The notes beneath the pieces are model-generated. The model saw nothing but the letters and a program-made list of their open reading frames with translations. It was not told where the DNA came from and ran no database searches. This document shows, piece by piece, positions 22,314-33,200 of a stretch of DNA of 64,000 nt (the stretch's first letter is position 1; each line of letters starts with the position of its first letter). Origin of the DNA: Euonymus europaeus. Taxonomy: Eukaryota > Streptophyta > Magnoliopsida > Celastrales > Celastraceae. The position numbers and the translations under genes were made by a program. Where the stretch lies: the NCBI GenBank assembly GCA_963580455.1, contig OY756968.1, forward strand, positions 16,895,996 to 16,959,995. Direction: 5' to 3'.

Positions 22314-23291
22314 GGTTAATAGTGGGGAGATGTAGCAAACCTATGAAATTCAAATACAAAGTGCAACATCAATAATCAAATATCATTGGAGTTGGGGTGA
22401 GAAATAAAGTAAGTACCACATTTAGCAAAGCATAATAACATGGTAGATTTTAGGTCACAAGATCAAACATGAATTTCAGCATGATTACAGAACCCAGTTT
22501 GAGATTTCATTAAAGTGAACAAGAACATTTGACAAAAAAAAAAAAAAAAACAGGATAACTGCTAGACAAGTTCACAGTAACAAAGGCATATTTATAGTTC
22601 CATTTTTTTTTGTACCAAGCTTACCAATACGAGCCATTTTGAAGCAATTAATTAAAGAACCATCGATTACCAGACTTGGTTTTATGAAACAAATCCAATA
22701 TAAGTCCAAAGCATAACATTAGAAAAAAAGGTGGTGTGAGGGAACTCATGAATGATGGCATCTTGAAAGTTATTCTTTTGATCTTCTTCAACTACATTTC
22801 ATTTAAGAACAAGGTGATGGTGTAGAAGATGCAGAGTAGAATGGTGGTTGTTCACAATTCCTATTGCGATTGCTAACTATAGCAAATGTGCCCTTAACCA
22901 AGACAACTTGCAAGATACCATTAAAACAATTCAAAGAACAAAATTGGGCACATTACAAATGCAACATCATTGATTCATTATTTATAAATAATACCCCAAA
23001 ACCTAACTTATATAGTTATATATAAAAAATTTGGCATATAAAAAAACTATTTCTTACAAGATAACCCAATCACTGAAACGTTATTATCGGCAAAACTGAT
23101 AAAGACCCTCATTTTCCATGCATGGATTACTGTTTAGGATCAAATCTAGCTCCACACTAGTAGGTATATATTGCCTAGCATACCACACACACACACACAT
23201 ACACATGGACTCATAACCAACATCAATAATGGCAAGATTTGGTGTATAATCTTTTTGTTCCTTTTCCTCCTAATAAAAACATATATCTAAG
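22314..23291. other. Harbinger 5' region, non-coding
   Basis: No coding motifs upstream of the companion gene. It contains a 17-base A run near 22536 and a CA microsatellite near 23185-23200. Confidence 0.35.
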
Positions 23292-23648
23292 GGCAACCAC
23301 AATGGTTGTAATTGTAATGGCCCAACAATTTTGTTTTTGGGTCTCATATCTATCTCATAAAAACACAACTCTCAATACAATCAAATCAGCAAAACACATC
23401 TTCCAATACAAAACCATTATCCAACCCAACTATTTTCCTATCATTCATATTATCCCCATCAAATTTACACTAAAATCAAGGCTGGGTCCCACCTTTATTA
23501 TAAAAAGTCAAGCCACATCATCATCCACATCACCAAAATACATATCTCAATACAACCACATCAACAAAACACATTTTTCAATACAGCCACATCAACAAAA
23601 CATATTAACTTTGTTGGCCCATTAACTTGACACCATTGCAAGTGCTCA
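23292..23648. mobile_element. Tourist-like MITE or Harbinger terminal segment
   Basis: GGGCAACCACAATGGTTGT on the left resembles the reverse complement of the right end, GAGCACTTGCAATGGTGT. The interior repeats CCACATCAACAAAACA and CAATACA(A/G)CCACATCA. A related end (TCACATCAACAAAACATAT...CCATTGTGAATGCT) occurs at 38270-38341. No matching 3-bp TSD was found. It may be a separate MITE or simply the right end of the Harbinger element. Confidence 0.45.
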
Positions 23649-23710
23649 CAAACAATATTATTTGACTTGATTGGAAATCTAACTAAATTCTTTTGTTTAA
23701 TTATAATATG

Positions 23711-23835
23711 ATTAGTTTCCAGTGACGTCTTTAAGATCATTTTTGTGCCGACCAAGGTGGTTCAAACATAGCTAGACTAGGTCCCTAGGTGACACGTGTT
23801 ATGATTGGATTGGCAGAGTTATTTTGATACTATCA
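23711..23835 (-). repeat. Stub of the Tat 3' LTR (start of U3)
   Basis: Similar over about 125 bases, in direct orientation, to 38006-38130: GATCATTTTTGTGCCGACC, GGTTCAAACATAGCTAGACTAG and TGATTGGATTGG. Its minus-strand start TGATAGTATC follows the polypurine tract directly. The rest of the LTR, expected below 23711, is missing. Confidence 0.75.
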
Positions 23836-24026
23836 TATGCCCCCTACTCCTTTATTCTACTCCTTTATTGAAGCATTTCATGTATTTTGATAAAAGGTGT
23901 AATTATGACCCGATAGGGATTAAATGTCGAGGCGGCTTTTTGACTGTGCAGATTTTAATGGTTCAGATGATGATGATGCGAAGAGTCATTTTTCATATGG
24001 GCCATTGATCCATCCTATAGTGCTCC

Positions 24027-24034
24027 TATAAATA
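24027..24034 (+). promoter_or_regulatory. TATA box upstream of the opposite-strand ORF in the Tat element
   Basis: A good plant TATA box, TATAAATA in CTCCTATAAATACTCGAGC, lies on the plus strand about 270 bases before the ORF start at 24302. It is in the internal region, outside the 3' LTR stub, and points away from the LTR. It therefore suits transcription of the opposite-strand ORF rather than gag-pol. No transcript evidence is available. Confidence 0.5.
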
Positions 24035-24301
24035 CTCGAGCATTCATTTTTTTGAGTTTTTACGTGAAATTTTACTGAGAATCCAAACTAGCTGAGATAT
24101 ACGACCAAGGTGCTCTCTACCAAGTCCGAATAGAGTTCCTTATTCCTCTCTTATTTCAACTGATCTACTCCTCAATCTTTCAAGTCAGTTACTAAATCTT
24201 TTCCATTTATGTCATCCAGTTTTTCTTTTAGTAGTAGTTGTTTAGGTTTTGGGTCTTCTAACTTAAAGACCATCTTGGATGTCAATTCCTAAGTTAATAT
24301 T

Positions 24302-26420
24302 ATGGACATATCCCCTAGTGAGAGCATGTCAGTCCAAGTGGCCTTTGATGCCCATCCCAAGGTAGCTCATTATAAAATAACCGCACCAAATGAGAGAAGA
24401 GGGGAAACCCCTTCTAGGAAGGATACCAAGCCGAGCAACATCAACAACTCTTTTTTAGACAACACTTCCCTTAGGAATATTATGGAGGATAGTACTATAC
24501 CCTAGCCTATTAGACTTATTTTGGTTGATAATAACCCCCTCCATCCTGCATATAATGAGTTTGCTCCTTCATATCACTCATTAAAGTTAGGAGCTTGGAT
24601 CCCTTATACTCCTACTGTTACAAGCTTTTTCCAGAGATCCAACATATGTCCAACCTATCTAACTCCAAACTCTTGGTCCTTCTTTTGACCATTCTAACAT
24701 CTGCGCTAAGCATGACATCCATTTTTCTTCACACGACATCCAAAACATCCTTAAGCTCAATGACCATCCAAAATCGAAAGGCCTTTGCTCATTCTAATTT
24801 TGGGAACCCTGCTTTGAGGCACCTAAGTATGGTTCATCCATCAAGAACTGGAAGATGGACTACTTTTCTATGATAGTCCCACTCCCTCAGGGTAGTAGCC
24901 TCCCTTTAAGGAAGAACTGTGGGGTTTCTTGAGTAAATTACTTTAATTCCCTACCTGAACTAAACAATGATGAAGAACCACCCTAACATCCTTTCTTCCT
25001 TCGAGTCCATCTGTATCACTTGAGTTCAACTCAAGGGATATCACACTCAAACCTTTGCTTCAGACATCCTTAAGCGTGGTGTGTTTTTACTCGATTAGAC
25101 TTTTAACACTTGTGTTTTTATTTTACAGATATGGCTAGGATGGATGAATACTTTTTCATTTTCAATGCAGTGTCCACCTTTGGTATAGGCACCTCAAGAA
25201 AAGGGTCGCGAACTCCAAAAATGGCGCTCAAGAGAAGCGTTCGTGGTGTAACAATTTTTGGGAGACGACTGCTACTAATTCTCCTCTCAATGCCCCGATT
25301 ATGGTGTATAGCTCAATTTGGGAACATTTTTATGGAGAATTCTCCCCCTCATTTCTCATCAAGCTGTCTACCTATTGTTGGAGATAGTTAGTGATGATAA
25401 AAAGTCCCACATTGGAAAAGAGAGGAGAAGTGTCATGGTTTAAAATATGAAACACACCAAATTTCTTGAGTTTGGATGGTGGGAAGATTTGGAGGGAAGC
25501 TCCAAATATTTCAAAACTAATGTACCCTAATTGGGCTTTAGTTAAAACAATATTTAAGGTTAAAAGATGGGCACTTGGGCACTTGGGGCACCTTGGGGTC
25601 TTGGGCTTGATTTGCTTATAAATGATTAATATTTTTATTAATTATTTGTTTAATTATGCAGTTAATTAACTGCATAATAAACGGCCCAAGAAACATGTTT
25701 TTTGGTCTAAAGGGTGTGTCTCTTCTAGAGTTCTAAGGTATTATAAATACCTTTGCAATCTCTCTTTTAAATATAACAAAAACGTTTCTCTAAACTTGTT
25801 CTTGGGAGAATTGTAGAGTTTGCTATCTACAATTCTATTTGGCTTTGTTCATCCTAGAGGATTTTGCCATATACCCAATAGCAACATAGTGGGGGCATAA
25901 ATTCTTTAAGGACAGTGACTACACGATCAAAGCCTTCAATTTTCTCATTCTAGTTTTCTAACACCTATCCATCTATTTAATCCTCGAGTCCCTCCCTAGG
26001 TCACCTTAATTCGGACAACATGTTCATGTACGTACCAGCCCAACTAGATTGTGTTGGTGAGTGTAGCCGGACTGGACCCCTCAATTTTGGATAGCTTCTG
26101 CCTAGTGCTAGTGGGGAAGGATGGCCTGGATGAGTCCAATGATGTCATTTAGGAGTATTGGAAGGTCAAGGAGGCGAGAAACGCTCCTACTGAAGAATGT
26201 AAGGACAAGATCGGTGATGAACTAGAAGAGGGTGAGCATGCCCCCCAAGTGGATCTTACCGTGCTGATTTCTAATGAGGATCCTCCTTATCTTCATCTGG
26301 TCTGATTTGACGATTCTTCTATTCGCTTTTTGGACATTTCTCAACTAAGCCGCCTCCAACAGCTGAACAATGCGAGGAAGTGGGTGTTTGGGGGACTGAA
26401 GTGGTGTTTGAACTTTTAAT
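24302..26420 (+). pseudogene. Opposite-strand ORF of the Tat element (plant transposon-protein-like) relic
   Basis: From ATG 24302 the plus strand reads MDISPSESMSVQVAFDAHPK, then near 24570-24660 a segment (SYHSLKLGAWIPYTPTV, then PTYLTPNSWSF) that resembles the conserved start of the putative plant transposon protein domain (PF04195-like) found in many gypsy-associated ORFs. Further pieces are KNWKMDYFSM (24840), MARMDEYFFIF (25131) and a C-terminal acidic stretch (about 26110-26420). It lies between integrase and the 3' LTR in opposite orientation to gag-pol, as the aORF of Retand-type elements does; their function is unknown. It is broken by frameshifts, stops and the copia solo LTR at 25376. 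The family call rests on pattern recall, not a search. Confidence 0.6.
25376..25963 (+). repeat. Copia-type solo LTR, 588 bp, inside the opposite-strand ORF
   Basis: Ends are TGTTGGAGAT and TTTTCTAACA, with a perfect 5-bp TSD CCTAT at 25371-25375 and 25964-25968. It contains AAAAGTCCCACATTGG near its start and a plus-strand TATA box TATAAATA at 25742-25749, which gives the orientation. No internal copia sequence is attached. Confidence 0.92.
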
Positions 26421-26840
26421 TGAAATATTTTTAATTCATCATATTCGTACTTCAATCTTCTTTAAATAAATGGAGTTTTGTTTGACCATTCTATCCCTTT
26501 TATTTTTTATATTTTTTATGCACTCACCTCTGTTTTTAACTTTTACGTTGGTACTGAACACTAAAAGAAATTTTCTCTTAATGTGTTTCTTAGGACCATG
26601 TTGATCAGGCTTTAAGTAATATAGCTAGATACAATTGTGTCGAGGTTTTGTACTTCATTCGGACTTTGAAACTTGTGAATTTTATCCAATTTTGCCTTGT
26701 TGTCCTAAGTAGTTTCTTTATAAGAAGTACCAGCCATAATCAATTTGGTTTTTCATTATTAAAATTTCACCCAAGTTGGACTTTCGTACTTGGAAATTTT
26801 CTTTCAAAGTTATTTTTGCTTTTGAGGTGATACTCTATAA

Positions 26841-27225
26841 GGGGAAATTCTCCTATAAGGACTTAAAATAAGGTCCTAAAATAAGGACCTAAGCTTTTGG
26901 GTTCCAAATTTTTTTTAAAAAAGCTTGAAAAAATTATATTTATGTTTAATCGGTTCTACGAATCTAATGATATATTTTTTGTTTCAAACAAAAATCAAAT
27001 GCTACCCGAAAAGTGAATAAACAAAAAATATAGAACACAAAAAATTTTATCCACTTTTCGGGTAGCATTTGATTTTTGTTTGAAACAAAAAATATATCAT
27101 TAGATTCGTAGAACCGATTAAACATAAATATAATTTTTTCAAGTTTTTTTAAAAAAATTTGGAACCCAAAAGCTTAGGTCCTTATTTTAGGACCTTATTT
27201 TAGGTCCTTATAGGAGAATTGCCCC
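26841..27225. mobile_element. Mutator-like foldback MITE, 385 bp hairpin
   Basis: Two near-perfect inverted arms, 26841-27015 and 27052-27225 (about 175 bases each), surround a 36-base loop. The ends are GGGG(A/C)AATTCTCCTATAAGGAC. The flank CTCTATAA is duplicated at 26833-26840 and 27226-27233 (8 bp, or 9 bp if the ambiguous G/C at the junction is counted), which suits a Mutator-like origin. It is non-coding, and transcripts through it would form a long hairpin. Confidence 0.9.
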
Positions 27226-29727
27226 CTCTATAAGATAGCCCAACCATAATCAATTCGGTCACTCTTTTTGAGGTACCCACATCGGTCATCTTTTTTTCAC
27301 TTAGAAATTGTTTTTCGAAGATTGTATCTCCTCTACTCGTACTGATGTTTTGAACATCTTTTTGGCTTTTGTATTAGGTTGTTTTGCTGAAATACGGTTT
27401 GAATACTAAACTCTTTTGTAAGTGATGTTGCCTTTTTGAAAAAAACTTTGGATTTTATTCAATATAAAAAACTAACTAGTTAATCAACAATTGAAAGCAA
27501 AACTATAGGTAAGCTACCGAGAGCTTGTCTTATTCCTACTGGAAGCTAACCTACGGATTGTTTTACTCCGAGAGGTCAAATTCAGATAATCTGAATTTAG
27601 ACACAGTACCGACGAAGGTTGTTTGGGTTCCATGGCTTCATCTTCCTAGGTTTTTTTTTATCTTTAATCCAGTAGGTTCCCTCCTTGAGGGTTTCAATCA
27701 CACGGTAGGGTCCTTCTCAAGTTTCACAAAGCTTTCCTGTGGCCTCTACTTTCTTGAGGAAAGACATCTTCAACTGAGAATCTTCTCACTCATACTCTTC
27801 GATTGTAGTGCCATGTTATCCTCTTCTTATAGGCAACAGTCTTGATCCTTGTATTTTCCCTTGTTTCTTCTAGTAGGTCAAGCTTATTCAGGAGCTGCTC
27901 GTCATTCTGAAGCTCATTGAAGTTGGTAGTCCTTAGGGAAGAGACTCCAATCTTCACAGGGATGATTGTCTCTATTTCAAATGGGATCATGATTAGGCTC
28001 TTACATGTTAATGTTTGTGACGTAGTTTGGTAGGATCATAGAACTGAGGGTAGGTCTTCCACCCATCTCCTCTTGGCGTCATAAAGTGTTGTTTTCAGAC
28101 CTTGGAGGATGGTTTGGTTTGTGACTCCAACCTGCCCATTAGCTTGTGGATGGTTGATCGAGGTGATCCTTAGGTCTATCCCTAGTAAAATAGCTCGACC
28201 AATTAGTCTTTGGATTTCTCGTGCATTGGTTGGTGGTGCCATTTTTAGGATGACTTCAACCTTCTCAGGGTTACCTCAATTCCTCCTTTGGTAACTGAGA
28301 AATCAAGGATTTTTCCCAAACTAACCCAAAGGCACACTTTTTACGATTGAGATTGATTTAAAACTTAACTAGTGTGGCCAAGACTTTCTTCAAGTTGGTC
28401 GGGTGGTCCTCCATTTTTTCCTTTTTATAACCATGTTATCCACATAAGCCTCCACTATTTTTCCAATCTGGTTGGGAAATATGCAGTTGATTATCCTATG
28501 ATAGGTCGCTCTGAAATTTTTTTAGTCTAAAAGGCATCACATTTATAGTTGTATGTTTCTTCTGGTTTGATGAAGGATGTACTCTTCTAATCAGAGGGTT
28601 TTTTGATCTAATGGTATCCAAAATATGCGTAACGGAAGCTAAGTATTTCTTAAGTTAATGTAGAGTCTACTAGATGGTCAATCTTGGGCAATGGATAACT
28701 ATACTTTGGACACGTGTTATTCAAGTCGATGAAGTCAACACACATTCTCTATTTTTCATTTTGCTTCATAATCATCACCACATTTGCAAGCTAGTCTAAA
28801 TATTTCACTTTGCTAATGAATTATGCATCGATGAGTTTCTTTACTTCTTCTTTTATTACATTTTGCCTATTTGTGGAAAATTTTTGTCTTCACTGTTTTA
28901 CCACCTTTGTGCCTGGCAGTATACTGGGATGATGTGTCGTCATTTTAGCACTTATGCTTAGCATCTCGTTCGTGCTTCAAGCAAAGGGCTTGATATATTA
29001 AATGAGTAGTTCGGTCAGGTTTTCTGCGAGTTTCGTCGAAAACTGAGATCCATCGTAGATATATTTTTGCATTCCTTCCTACATTTATATTGGAATTAGC
29101 TATTTTCAGCCGGTGTCTGCTTAAAATTTTTCTCCTTTTCTTGGACATCCAAGTTGTCTACTTAAATGACCATTTGTTTCCTTTCTCTAAGATCGATATA
29201 GTATATTTGCCTAGTTTTTTTTATCTTCTTTTACCTCTCCTACTCGCTTAAAAGTTGGAAATTTCATTTAGAGGTGGTTAGTTGATACCACCACCCAGAC
29301 TAAATGAAGTAGGGGCCATCCAATAATTTTATTGTAGGTGTTCTTTATGTCTATCACTAGTAGGTTCACCATATGAATGATTATTTCCTTAGGAATGACA
29401 GGCTCCCTGGTGAAGTTGCAGAGAGGTATTTCTGGTCTATCCTTTGAAATTTTCATCTCCTTCAAGGCATGGTAGAACAAGATGTTTGTTGCACTCTAAT
29501 TGTCCACCAAGATTTTCAGCACCATGACTGACTGGACTACTATAGCATCGTCATGGTGTACCTGGATTCCTTCCTTATCTTTTTTAAAGAAGGTGATATT
29601 TTCTTTATCCCTTCTGGACTTCTTGGTCTTGGGGGGATATTCTCATTGATAAAGGCTCTTTCTTTTGAGAAACTTTTTTCCTCAGCAGTTAATCCTTCTA
29701 CTATAACCCCAATGATTCTAGTATTAT

Positions 29728-30206
29728 TGTTGTAAATTGACGGTCCGGATCGAGCAGGATTGCAGCTTCCAATGAACTTGAAATAATAAAGGCGAAATTG
29801 GACACACAGATTTTACGTGGAAAACCCCTAATGAACAGGGTAAAAACCACGGACCAGTATAGAAGAATTCACTATGGAGTAGATGATTACAACCTTCTCT
29901 CTAATTTAACAAGGAGAGAACAATGACACTCTCTCTTGAAACTAGGAGAAAAAACTAAAACCCTCTCAACACAAAACCTCTCTTTTCTCCCTCACTCTCA
30001 CCTCTCTCTTTCTCTCTCAAACACTTGTTTTTGTTTTTTTGGTGTGTCTTACAAATGAGAGATCATGCCTTTATATAGGCTTAGAGTGATGTCAATCTTG
30101 TAATTTACAAGAATTAGGCAACCTACCATTGTTAAAAATGTTGAATGTTGAATGTTGAATATTGAATGTTGAATGTTGAAATGATAATTTTCTTCTTGGT
30201 GCAACA
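29728..30206 (-). repeat. 3' LTR of the Tork-like element
   Basis: 479 bases, same sequence as the 5' LTR apart from three substitutions (near 29788, 29906 and 29914) and one T fewer in the T run near 30030. It contains the same TATA box (30070-30077, minus strand) and heptamer array (30139-30180). Confidence 0.97.
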
Positions 30207-30220
30207 TTTCTCCCACTTGG
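30207..30220 (-). other. Polypurine tract of the Tork-like element
   Basis: On the minus strand CCAAGTGGGAGAAA abuts the 3' LTR start TGTTGCACC directly. It would prime plus-strand DNA synthesis. Confidence 0.85.
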
Positions 30221-30284
30221 AGACTTGATTGAGAGTCTATCATGTCTCCACATCATTCTTTCTACACTGATCCTCCATGCTTGC

Positions 30285-33200
30285 TTATGTATCCGCTAGA
30301 CCATATGAGGATCTACACCATTGAAACTTGTCAGTGGTGATCGGCTTGGTCATCACATCTGCTAGGTTTTCATCTGTGTGAATCTTTTGCATATCCACAC
30401 TTCCATCTTCCACTACTTCACGAACAAAGTGATATTGAACTCCTATGTGCTTCGTTCTTGAATGATAGCCCGGATTCCTTGCAATATGCAAGGCACTCTG
30501 ACTGTCACAAAACAAAATCATTTTCTCTTGTTTGTGCCCGAGCTCCTCCAATAACCTTTGTAACCAAATAGCTTCCTTGCAAGCTTGTGTAGCTGCCATA
30601 TATTCTGCTTCTGTTGTAGACAGAGCCACAGCAGTTTGTAATTTTGAAACCCAGCTTACAGCTCCTCCTGCAAGTGTAAACACATAGCCTGTAGTAGATT
30701 TCCTTTTATCAAGGTCCCCCGCAAAATCTGAATCCACATAACCCCTGACAGTAAATTCGGATCCTCCGTAACATAATGCAGCATCTGAGGTTCCTCTGAT
30801 GTATCTCAGAATCCTCTTCACAGTATTCCAATGCTCTTTACCAGGATTCGCCATATATCGACTAACCACTCCCACTGCTTGTGCAATGTCTGGTCTTGTA
30901 CATATCATAGCGAACATTAAACTCCCCACTGCTGATGCATACGGTACTCGAGACATCTCCATCCTCTCTGCTTCATTGCTAGTACACATACTTGAGGATA
31001 ACTTGAAATTAGCAGAAAGTGGGGTAGAAACTGGCTTGCAACCTTGCATGTTGAAACGCCGCAAGATCTTTTGCAAATAATTCTTTTGTGAAAGCCAAAT
31101 CTTTCTGCTATTTCTGTCTCGGTGAATTTGCATCCCTAGAATCTTGTTTGCTGGTCCCAGATCCTTCATATCAAATTCCCTAGCCAACTGTGCCTTTAAT
31201 TCTTGGACTCGATCTATGTTGGGGCCTGCTACCAACATGTCATCCACGTACAACAACAAGATAATGAAGTCATTATCTTCCTCAAACCTTTTGTAGTATG
31301 TACAATGGTCTGAACTCAGTCTATTGTACCCAAGGCTTATAATGAAGGAATCAAATCTCTTATACCAACATCTCGGCGCCTGTTTGAGACCATACAGAGA
31401 TTTGTTCAACCTGCAAACCAAGTTCTCCTTGCCTTCTTCGGCAAAACCTTCTGGTTGAAGCATATAAATTTCTTCTTCAAGTTCTCCATGAAGAAATGCA
31501 GTTTTAACATCTAACTGCTCCAAATGTAAGTCAAATGTACACATAGCCAGGACTACTCTGACTGTTGTAAGTCGAACCACCGGAGAAAATATCTCGTTGA
31601 AATCAATGCCTTCTTTCTGAGCATATCCTTTCACCACCAATCGAGCACGATAACGTTCCACCTGATCATTGCTATCTCGCTTGATCTTGTAAACCCATTT
31701 GTTACCAATGGCTTTTCTTCCACGTGGCAATGATATAAGATTCCAAGTGTTGTTTTTATGGAGAGCTTCAATCTCCTCCTGCATTGCTGTCATCCACAGA
31801 GATGCATCTGAACTGTTTCTAGCTTCATGGAAAGTTGATGGCTCTCCATCCTCCGTTAAAAGACAGTATGCAACATTGCACTCCGTAACATACTCTGAGT
31901 GCCAAGCTGGCAGTCTTTTCTCTCGAGTTGACCGCCGAATTTTTGGAACCTCGGTAGGAGCCTCAACTTGAGTCTCGGACTCAACATGTTCTTCTACCTC
32001 ATGCTCTGGCGCTGCTTCAGAAGCAACTTCGTTCTTAGACTTATTTTCCGTCTGAACTATTGTAGTCTCTGAATTTTTTTTTTCCGTGCTATCATCACTT
32101 TTATCTTTGAGTTTATCTTCTATAAAGATAACATCCCTGCTGATAATAACCTTATGGGCAGTGGGATCCCATAGGCGATACCCCTTAACTCCATCAGCAT
32201 ACCCCAAGAATATACATTTCCTGGATTTTGGATCCAACTTCGTTCTTTCTTGGGCATTGAACATCACATACACAACACTTCCAAATGTATGGAGTTTTGA
32301 ATAATCAGTTGGTTTACCCGTCCACATCTCCATCGGTGTCTTCAATTCAATTGCAGTCGAAGGTGACCGATTTATTAGATAACAGGCGGTTTTGACTGCC
32401 TCTGCCCAGAAGCCTTTTGCTAGGCCTGCAGTTCTCAACATTGCCCTTGTTCTTTCTAACAAGGTTCTGTTCATCCGCTCTGCCACTCCATTTTGTTGAG
32501 GAGTGTATGCTGTAGTGAACTGTCTTTTGATGCCTTCTTTATTACAGAAAACATCAAACTCATCGCCAGTGTATTCTCCTCCATTATCAGACCTCAAACA
32601 CTTGATCCTTTTACCAGATTCAAGTTCCACCCGGGCTTTGAATATTTTGAAGACTGGAAACACATCCATCTTCCTCTTGATAGGATACACCCAACATCTT
32701 CTGGAATAATCATCTATAAATGAGACAAAGTATTTTGCTCCTCCCAGAGATATCACCGGTGCTTGCCACACATCAGAGTGAATCAGTTCTAGAATATCCT
32801 TGCTTCTGGAACTGGATAGACTGAATTTCAATCTATTCTGCTTGCTTGTAACACAATGCTCACAAAAGGGTAATGACACCTTTGTAAGACCAGGGAGTAA
32901 ATTCTTCTCGGAAAGAATTCTCAATCCTCGTTCAGACATATGTCCGAGTTTGAGATGCCACTTCATTGCAGGTTCATCTTTTGAACTACTTGATACAACA
33001 GATGCTTCTGCTTCAAGTATAGTTTCTCCCTTTAGCTTGTATAAATTTGAATTCAGCTTTTCTGCCTTCATAACCACAAGTGCGCCCCGAATAATTTTCA
33101 TTATCCCATCTTGAGTTTGGATCTTGTAACCGAGACTATCTATTTGTCCCAAAGACAATAGATTCTTTCTCAGGCCCTCCACATGTCGCACCTCCTTGAT

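Larger units (their letters stand above)
5246..23648 (-). mobile_element. Decayed PIF/Harbinger transposon carrying nested insertions (bounds tentative)
   Basis: Two minus-strand gene relics, the PIF transposase (15.0-13.9 kb) and the trihelix/NAM-associated companion protein (22.3-20.4 kb), are the standard pair of plant PIF/Harbinger elements. GAGCACTCGTAATAATGG at 5246 and the reverse complement of CCATTGCAAGTGCTC ending at 23648 are candidate terminal inverted repeats. Removing the Mutator (5274-6398), LINE (6602-13713) and hAT (15452-19797) insertions leaves about 5.5-5.8 kb, a reasonable size. The 3-bp TSD is not convincing (TTA versus ACA). A separate MITE may occupy 23292-23648, in which case the true right end lies further left. 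Confidence 0.45.

Noticed and set aside
23711..24120. Reading 23711-24120 as a plus-strand LTR because of the TATA box at 24027
   Set aside because: The polypurine tract at about 23836-23850 and the minus-strand LTR start TGATAGTATC place the LTR edge at 23835, so the TATA box is internal to the Tat element.
26841..27225. Long hairpin as a microRNA precursor gene
   Set aside because: The TSD and GGGG...CCCC ends show it is a foldback MITE; nothing marks a specific mature miRNA.
30799..33114. Plus-strand ORFs of 70-104 codons over the Tork polyprotein
   Set aside because: They are antisense shadows of the intact gag-pol frame and have no motifs.
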